Of a DNA stretch of 54,352 nt, positions 49,372 through 54,352 are shown piece after piece. This DNA comes from Desulfatitalea sp. UBA4791 (GTDB taxonomy: Bacteria > Desulfobacterota > Desulfobacteria > Desulfobacterales > Desulfosarcinaceae). The notes below the pieces were generated by a model that searched no databases, was not told the DNA's origin, and was given only the letters and a program-made list of their open reading frames with translations. Numbering within the stretch: the stretch's first letter is position 1; each line of letters begins with the position of its first letter. Location: contig DHGT01000152.1 in the NCBI GenBank assembly GCA_002402905.1, forward strand, positions 1 through 54,352, written 5' to 3'. The position numbers were made by a program, and so were the translations under genes.

Positions 49372-50061
49372 ATGCGATTACTCCTCATCGAGGACGATGC
49401 CAAAATCGCATCCTTTATCACGGTGGGGTTTAGACAGGAGGGCTTTGCGGTCGACCATGCCTCGGACGGCCGGGAAGGTCTCCAGTTTGCCCTCAACGCC
49501 GACTATGACGCGGCCATCGTGGATATCATGCTTCCTGGAGATCTCGACGGTCTGGAGGTGATCGAGCAGCTCCGGCAGCAGGGCATCCGGACGCCGGTGT
49601 TGATCCTGAGCGCCAAAAGATCCCTTGGAGACCGGATCAAAGGCATCGAAACCGGCGGGGACGACTACCTGGTCAAGCCGTTCGCCTTTTCCGAGCTGCT
49701 GGTGCGGGTCCAGGCGCTGATTCGCCGATCGATGATGCATGGGGAGCGTTCGAGCCTGTCGTGCGGTGACCTCTCCATCGATCTGATTCGGCGCGAGGTG
49801 TATCGGGGAGGGCACAAAATCGACCTGCAACCCCGGGAGTTCGCCCTGCTGGTGCTGCTGGTGCGCAACGCGGAACGCACCGTGACCAAGGCCATGATCC
49901 TGGAGCATATCTGGGATTTTCAGTTCGATCCTCAGACCAATGTGGTCGACGTCCTGATCTGCCGGCTCAGAAACAAGATCGAAAAGGGGTATGGCAAGAA
50001 ATTCATCCGGACCATCCGAGGGATCGGCTATGTTTTCCAGGACCCCGCTAAAAATATTTAA
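49372..50061 (+). CDS. OmpR/PhoB-family response regulator
   Basis: The 229-residue protein has a receiver domain with the acidic pocket EDD (residues 7-9), phospho-acceptor D51 (AAIVDIMLPG) and Lys in VKPFAF, then a winged-helix DNA-binding domain (about 130-225: LQPREFALLVLL, RTIRGIGYVF). Directly upstream of, and overlapping by 32 bp, its histidine kinase gene. AGGAGG lies 6 nt before ATG 49372. The close relation to CusR/QseB-type regulators is a family-level statement; the signal is unknown. Confidence 0.95.
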   Translation: MRLLLIEDDAKIASFITVGFRQEGFAVDHASDGREGLQFALNADYDAAIVDIMLPGDLDGLEVIEQLRQQGIRTPVLILSAKRSLGDRIKGIETGGDDYLVKPFAFSELLVRVQALIRRSMMHGERSSLSCGDLSIDLIRREVYRGGHKIDLQPREFALLVLLVRNAERTVTKAMILEHIWDFQFDPQTNVVDVLICRLRNKIEKGYGKKFIRTIRGIGYVFQDPAKNI

Positions 50062-51427
50062 ATCCAACGCCTTCCGACTCTCCTTGTGGTATGCGGTGGC
50101 CTTTATCCTCGGGTTTGCGGCCCTGCTCATGGTCACCTACCTGTCCCTTTCCTCAGCCATGGCCAAAAACGACCGGGAGGACATTGAGGCGGAGTTGGCC
50201 GAACTGGCTGACCTTTACAATGCCGGCGGGTTGCCGGCCATCGACGCCGAGGTCGCAGTCAAGTACCGCTTTTTAAAGGCGGAAACCTACTTCTTCCGGT
50301 TGGCCGACGGCGCGAACCGGACCGTGAAGATCTATTTCCCCGATGTCTGGGACGAATTCGAGCTGGATCAGTTGGAGCGATTGCCCCTTGGCCCGGCCGG
50401 CGACTGGGTGTCGCTGCCGGCCAGGGAGGATCGTTTCCTGATGCTGGCCACGGCCCAGCAACTCAACGACGGTCGCTGGCTCCAGGTGGGCATGAGTTCC
50501 GAGGAGCGGGAAGAGACCCTGGGCCGTTTCCGGGATACGATGCTGCTGATCCTCTTCCCGCTGACGGTTTTGGGGATCGCCGCCGGATTGTTGATGGCGC
50601 TCAGATCGTTGCGGCCCGTGCGATCCATCATCCAAACCGTGACCTCCATCCTGGAAGGCGAAATGGCGGCCCGGGTTACCCGCTCCTACAACGGCGACGA
50701 GCTCGATGAGCTGGCCCGTCTCTTCAACGAGATGCTCGACAAGATCAAGACGCTCATCGAGGGCATGAAAGGGTCGCTGGACAACGTGGCCCACGATCTG
50801 CGCACCCCCATGACCCGTCTGCGCACGGTGGCGGAAAAGGCCCTCCAGGACGATACCGATCTCAAACAGACCCGCGACGCACTTTCCGACTGTATCGAGG
50901 AGTCGGACCGCATCCTTTCCATGGTCACCATGCTGATGGATATTTCAGAAGCGGAAACCGGCACCCTCAGCCTGCACCGCGGCACTTACAACCTCAGTTC
51001 ACTCGTCAAACGGGTCGTGGATATGTATGAACCCGTGGCGGACGAAAAAGGCATCGGACTGACGGTCGCGGCCCCTGCCGAGCTGTGCAACCGATGCGAC
51101 GGGAACCGGATGAGCCAGGCCTTTGCCAATATCCTGGACAACGCCATCAAGTATACGCCGGCCGGCGGCCGCGTCGCCATCGAGGTGTTTCAGCAGGATG
51201 GAAACATTTGTATCCGCTTCACCGATACGGGCACCGGCATCCCTGCAGACGATTTGCCCAAGATCTGGGACCGTCTCTTCAGAGGGGCCAACGCCAGGTC
51301 GCAAAAAGGATTGGGGCTGGGATTGAGTTTTGTCCGGGCGATCTGTGAGGCCCACAACGGCCGGGTCGAAGCGAAAAGTACCCTCGATCGAGGTGCCACA
51401 TTCACCATTACCCTCCCGCCTGAATGA
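50030..51427 (+). CDS. Membrane sensor histidine kinase (HAMP/HisKA type)
   Basis: The 465-residue kinase has two membrane helices (about 16-36 and about 170-192) enclosing a periplasmic sensor of about 130 residues, a HAMP domain (LRPVRSIIQTVTSILEGE), the phospho-acceptor helix with H255 in VAHDLRTPMTRLR, and the ATP domain with N box NILDNAIKYTPAGG, G1 FTDTGTGIP and G2 GLGLGLSFV. The ATG at 50030 lies inside the response-regulator gene, so the pair is translationally coupled. The sensor part is not a recognised domain; the layout matches CusS-like heavy-metal kinases but nothing shows a metal role here. Confidence 0.93.
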   Translation: MFSRTPLKIFKSNAFRLSLWYAVAFILGFAALLMVTYLSLSSAMAKNDREDIEAELAELADLYNAGGLPAIDAEVAVKYRFLKAETYFFRLADGANRTVKIYFPDVWDEFELDQLERLPLGPAGDWVSLPAREDRFLMLATAQQLNDGRWLQVGMSSEEREETLGRFRDTMLLILFPLTVLGIAAGLLMALRSLRPVRSIIQTVTSILEGEMAARVTRSYNGDELDELARLFNEMLDKIKTLIEGMKGSLDNVAHDLRTPMTRLRTVAEKALQDDTDLKQTRDALSDCIEESDRILSMVTMLMDISEAETGTLSLHRGTYNLSSLVKRVVDMYEPVADEKGIGLTVAAPAELCNRCDGNRMSQAFANILDNAIKYTPAGGRVAIEVFQQDGNICIRFTDTGTGIPADDLPKIWDRLFRGANARSQKGLGLGLSFVRAICEAHNGRVEAKSTLDRGATFTITLPPE

Positions 51428-51546
51428 CGACGCTTGCATAAACAACCTTTCAAAACTGTAATCTTCAGGAAAGGGGCCGGCAATTATCTCCTGGTATAAA
51501 GCAGTCGTAGTTTGAACATACCTTTTCAATCCCAGGAGAATAAGCC

Positions 51547-51897
51547 ATGGAATGGAAATTCTGGAATCGTAAAAAGATTGCAGCCAACAAAAACGGCGAA
51601 GCCAAACTGGCCAAACCGAGAGAGTTGCCCCAACAAATCGGACAATATCTGGTGCTTCAAGAGCAGATGGACCCGGATTACGTTTGGGCCTTGAGGTGTG
51701 TGCTGCGGCCCTATCCGGACGTCAAAACCAAATTTGATTTTCTCGTGTTCAGCACCCGAGCGGTTCGTTCGGCCGGCATCGATGTGGCCAATTACGACCA
51801 CCTGGCCAAATATCCGGACCTTGTCCTCTACAGAGGGTGGTTCGACAAACGCACCAATGAGATAGAGTTCCACAAGCCTACGAAGAAGGCGGCCTAG
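51547..51897 (+). CDS. Small soluble protein, 116 aa, unknown function
   Basis: ATG 51547 follows CAGGAGAATAAGCC. The N-terminus is basic (WKFWNRKKIAANKNGEAK), then comes a compact alpha/beta part with QQIGQYLVLQEQMDPDYVWALRCVLRPYP, TKFDFLVFS, GIDVANYDHLAKYPDLVLYRGWFDK. The regular pattern of aromatic and hydrophobic residues suggests a folded domain. No signal peptide, no recognised family. Convergent with the DUF2156 gene, with 11 bp between the two stops; likely expressed from its own promoter after the kinase gene. Confidence 0.75.
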   Translation: MEWKFWNRKKIAANKNGEAKLAKPRELPQQIGQYLVLQEQMDPDYVWALRCVLRPYPDVKTKFDFLVFSTRAVRSAGIDVANYDHLAKYPDLVLYRGWFDKRTNEIEFHKPTKKAA

Positions 51898-51908
51898 ACT
51901 CGATTTTT

Positions 51909-52781
51909 TTACAATCGGATCTGGTACTTCTTGACGAAATCCACCGGGTTGTAGGAGAGTTTGGCTTTGCGCAACCCCTCGTCTCCGATGTCCTGTTCCC
52001 GGTTGACGATGGTGGGGCCTTTGGGAAGTTTGGTCAGAAAGATTTGATTGATGGCCTGGTAGCTGCCTTTGTAGTCGGGGCATCCCTTTTCGAAATGAAT
52101 CACCAGGCTGTTGTCGGGCATGATCTCCGCGATGGTGTACGCGGCGATGATGCCCTTTACGATCAGGGCGCCGCCGGTAATCGCCTGCAAGTGCTGCGCG
52201 GTGTCGAGCACGCGCGCGATGGCTTGGTTCTCCGAAGCCAGGGTTTCGACGTCTTCGCAATCGCGCCAGGCACACCAATCTTCCTGCATGGCCATGGCAT
52301 GGTCGATCATGTCCGGTCCAAACGGCAGGTAGGTGTATTCATAGCTTTTGAGGAACTGGTTGAGCAGGTTTTTCTTCTTGTGAAAGCGGTTGCCCTTCAG
52401 TTCGATCAGCTCTTCGATGCTGTATAGATAGTCCCAGTGTTCGCGGGTCTCTTCGGCCGTAATGGAGAGTGCATCGTTGCGTCGGAGGATATCTATCAAC
52501 CCGTCGGGAATTCGGATGATCCGATCGGCGTCGGCTTTGGCCGCGGCCAGGGCCGCCGGCCAGTCGGTTTGTTGCCAGTCGCCTACCGGCGCCCACAGGG
52601 CGGGTTGGGGATCTTGTTGCCGTATCCATACCAGGTCGTCCTGCCAGGCCCATTGGAGGCCGTATTCCTCGCCCCATCCCCATAGATTGATAAAGCTGTA
52701 ATCGGATGCGATCTGGCCGCACCGGGAGAGGTGCTTGAGATAGTCATCCTGGCGTTCGAGTCGAATCGGTTCGAATTGCAT
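51909..52781 (-). CDS. DUF2156 protein (GNAT-like phosphatidylglycerol lysyltransferase C-terminal type)
   Basis: The 290-residue protein has the DUF2156 pattern: IASDYSFINLWGWGEEYGLQ at the start, KGNRFHKKKNLLNQFLKSYEY in the middle (the RH-KKN motif), then GALIVKGIIAAYTIAEIMPDNSLVIHFEKG, DYKGSYQAINQIFL, and a C-terminal REQDIGDEGLRKAKLSYNP. The last two are the double-GNAT acyl-transfer motifs seen in lysyl-phosphatidylglycerol synthase and its stand-alone soluble relatives. Cytoplasmic. The ATG at 52781 follows AAGGGAACC at a longish distance; an ATG at 52808 is an alternative. Overlaps the glycerate kinase gene by 38 bp, which implies co-translation. Confidence 0.85.
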   Translation of the reverse strand: MQFEPIRLERQDDYLKHLSRCGQIASDYSFINLWGWGEEYGLQWAWQDDLVWIRQQDPQPALWAPVGDWQQTDWPAALAAAKADADRIIRIPDGLIDILRRNDALSITAEETREHWDYLYSIEELIELKGNRFHKKKNLLNQFLKSYEYTYLPFGPDMIDHAMAMQEDWCAWRDCEDVETLASENQAIARVLDTAQHLQAITGGALIVKGIIAAYTIAEIMPDNSLVIHFEKGCPDYKGSYQAINQIFLTKLPKGPTIVNREQDIGDEGLRKAKLSYNPVDFVKKYQIRL

Positions 52782-54180
52782 GCGGGTGGTGGTTCCCTTC
52801 CGCGCCATCTTCAAAGATGGGCTGTTTTTCTGTTGTCATCACCAGAACGATATTCAAATCCATGACATTAGTACCCGTGGGGCCGGTGATCAGCAGGTCC
52901 CCCAGCGCTTCGAAGAACGGGTAGGCATCATTATGAGACAGATGGCGGCGGATGTCCAGCCCTGCACCGGCGGCGCGGGCCGCGGTGGTGTGGTCGACGA
53001 AGGCGCCGGCGGCATCGGTGGGGCCGTCGGTGCCGTCGGTGCCAGCCGCGAGGATGAGGACCGACGGATGATCGGCGATGGAAAGGGCCGTATTCAGGGC
53101 GAACTCCTGGTTGCGGCCGCCGCGTCCGTCGCCTTTGAGGACCAGGGTGGTTTCGCCCCCAGACAGAATGCAGGCCGGCGGTGGCAAGGGGTTGCCCGAG
53201 GCTAGAATTTCCCGGGCCATAGCGGCGTGAAGGCGCGCCACGGTGCGGGTGTCGCCTTCGATGCAGGACGAGAGCACCATCGTATGGTAGCCCCGCTGCT
53301 CGGCGGCCCGTGCCGCGGCCTCAAGGGCCTGGCGGTTGCTGCCCACCATGAGATGCGCGGTATGCCGCCAGTCGTGGGTGTCGGTCTTTGGTGTCTCGGC
53401 CACTCTTCCGGCGACACCGTCTCTGATGCGTTGTCGAACGACGGCCGGCAGTTGCGATTCGATGCCGTAACGGCCAATGATGTCCAGACAGTCGCCGAAG
53501 GTGCTGCGGTCCGGCACGGTGGGGCCCGAGGCGATGACATCCGGGTCGTCGCCGACCACATCGGATAAAATGAGCGTCACGCACGGCGCCGGCGCCGCGG
53601 CCTGGGCCAGCTGGCCGCCCTTGATGCCGGAAAGATGCTTGCGGATGGCGTTCATTTCGTGAATCGTCGCGCCGCAGGAGAGCAGCAGATCGGTGGTCGT
53701 TTGTTTTTCCGCCAGATGGAGGCCGTCGGCCGGCAGCGGCATCAGGGCCGATCCACCGCCGGAGAGCAGCACGATGACCAGGTCCCTCGGTCCGGCTTGG
53801 CGCGCCAGGTCGAGGATGGCGCGGGAGGCCGCGACGCCGTTGGCGTCGGGCAGGGGGTGACCCGCTTCGACGGTGCGGATGCGGGCCAATGGTGCGGTGT
53901 GCCCATATTTAACACTGATGATGCCGTCTTCGATGCGGTCGCCGACGATCTCTTCAATAGCCCGGGCCATGAAGGCCGTGGCTTTACCGGCACCGACGAC
54001 CCATATCCGGTCGATGGCCGAGAGGTCGAACCGGCGTTTGCCGATGCACAGTTCCCGTCCCGTTCGACGGCAGAGACGCCGGATGGCGGCCGCCGGGTCG
54101 GCGGCGCTCAGGCCGCTTCGGAATATCGCTTCGGCATCGGCGCGCATGCGGGCCAGGATGGGGTCGGACGTCGCGCTCAT
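52744..54180 (-). CDS. Glycerate 2-kinase (MOFRL family)
   Basis: The 478-residue enzyme phosphorylates D-glycerate to 2-phosphoglycerate. The N-terminal DUF4147 domain (IWVVGAGKATAFMARAIEE, LVIVLLSGGGSALMPLPADGL, NAIRKHLSGIKGGQLA) and the C-terminal MOFRL domain (PACILSGGETTLVLKGDGRGGRNQEFALN, LAAGTDGTDGPTDAAGAFVD) are complete. Start at ATG 54180 is chosen because the conserved domain begins there and GGGGAG lies upstream; the frame continues upstream over the end of the regulator gene without homology. It lies 4 bp from the end of the regulator gene, so one transcript probably covers regulator, kinase and DUF2156. Confidence 0.93.
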   Translation of the reverse strand: MSATSDPILARMRADAEAIFRSGLSAADPAAAIRRLCRRTGRELCIGKRRFDLSAIDRIWVVGAGKATAFMARAIEEIVGDRIEDGIISVKYGHTAPLARIRTVEAGHPLPDANGVAASRAILDLARQAGPRDLVIVLLSGGGSALMPLPADGLHLAEKQTTTDLLLSCGATIHEMNAIRKHLSGIKGGQLAQAAAPAPCVTLILSDVVGDDPDVIASGPTVPDRSTFGDCLDIIGRYGIESQLPAVVRQRIRDGVAGRVAETPKTDTHDWRHTAHLMVGSNRQALEAAARAAEQRGYHTMVLSSCIEGDTRTVARLHAAMAREILASGNPLPPPACILSGGETTLVLKGDGRGGRNQEFALNTALSIADHPSVLILAAGTDGTDGPTDAAGAFVDHTTAARAAGAGLDIRRHLSHNDAYPFFEALGDLLITGPTGTNVMDLNIVLVMTTEKQPIFEDGAEGNHHPHAIRTDSTRTPG

Positions 54181-54184
54181 GGCA

Positions 54185-54352
54185 TCATCGCTCCCCGGCC
54201 GCCCTGGGTCTTGGCTCCCCGGCGTCGGCGGCGATGGTCTTTTTATATTGCACCCCGTAGCGCCGCATGCGGTTCCAGACGGTGACCCGGGTGACACCCA
54301 GCAGCTCGGCGGCACGGGACTGGTTGCCCTCGGCCTCTTCCAGGGCTTCGAT
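54185..54352 (-). CDS. C-terminal end of a Fis-type (probably sigma-54) regulator; 5' part outside the window
   Basis: The last 56 codons of a gene entering from the right edge. The visible part is a Fis-type helix-turn-helix: IEALEEAEGNQSRAAELLGVT then RVTVWNRMRRYGVQ, with a short basic tail (GEPRPRAAGER). The spacing A-x8-G-N-x-S-x-A-A-x-L-L-G is that of NtrC-family activators. The AAA+ part is not visible, so dependence on sigma-54 is inferred. It ends 4 bp before the glycerate kinase gene and is likely its regulator. Confidence 0.8.
   Translation of the reverse strand: MEALEEAEGNQSRAAELLGVTRVTVWNRMRRYGVQYKKTIAADAGEPRPRAAGER

Overview
The window looks like chromosome of an anaerobic, GC-rich Desulfobacterota (Desulfosarcina/Desulfatitalea-like) bacterium. 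The basis is gene content recognised by eye: selenocysteine elongation factor SelB, two acyl-CoA dehydrogenases, an acyl-CoA ligase and a 4-hydroxybutyryl-CoA dehydratase-like enzyme beside sigma-54 activators, and a sucrose-synthesis operon. The taxon is an inference. I see no rRNA, tRNA, CRISPR array or intact insertion sequence.

Layout. 1-3.4 kb (minus): the 5' part of selB, a 56-residue membrane protein, a two-FHA-domain protein and a lipoprotein. 3.5-8.5 kb: an internally deleted alpha/beta-hydrolase relic, then a tight sucrose operon (fructokinase, sucrose-phosphate synthase fused to a phosphatase domain, sucrose phosphorylase). 8.5-15.3 kb: a hypothetical protein, citrate synthase, a small exported protein, PriA, an exported DUF1573-type protein that only reads through if an in-frame TGA encodes selenocysteine, and a HAD phosphatase. 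15.4-24.6 kb: acyl-CoA metabolism under two sigma-54 activators; good -24/-12 promoters precede the acyl-CoA dehydrogenase and the AMP-forming ligase. 24.6-29 kb: a patchwork in which an M24 peptidase is bracketed by 3' stumps of a nucleotidyltransferase and an enoyl-CoA hydratase, followed by LysE, quinone reductase, HIT and MarC genes.

29-36.2 kb (minus) is a seven-gene unit: TetR regulator, LCM-type methyltransferase and a complete peptide/nickel-class ABC importer. 36.4-42.9 kb is a four-gene unit with an exported TPR-CHAT putative peptidase, a small exported protein, a B12-binding radical SAM enzyme and an NAD-dependent epimerase. 43-47.5 kb carries a secreted serpin with a predicted Lys-Ser reactive bond, a 143-bp palindromic element, a PrcB-like exported protein and three envelope proteins. 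47.5-54.35 kb has an acyl-CoA dehydrogenase with a MerR regulator, an OmpR-type two-component system, a small hypothetical, a DUF2156 protein, glycerate 2-kinase and the end of another Fis-type regulator.

The strongest novelty candidate is the DUF1573 selenoprotein at 13843-14610: Sec replaces the first Cys of the family's CGC(S/T) motif, the gene has its own promoter, homology continues on both sides of the TGA, a hairpin follows the TGA, and selB lies 12 kb away. Second is the 36-47 kb region, which combines a CHAT peptidase, a radical SAM enzyme, a serpin and a PrcB-like protein and may be an undescribed envelope protease/inhibitor system.
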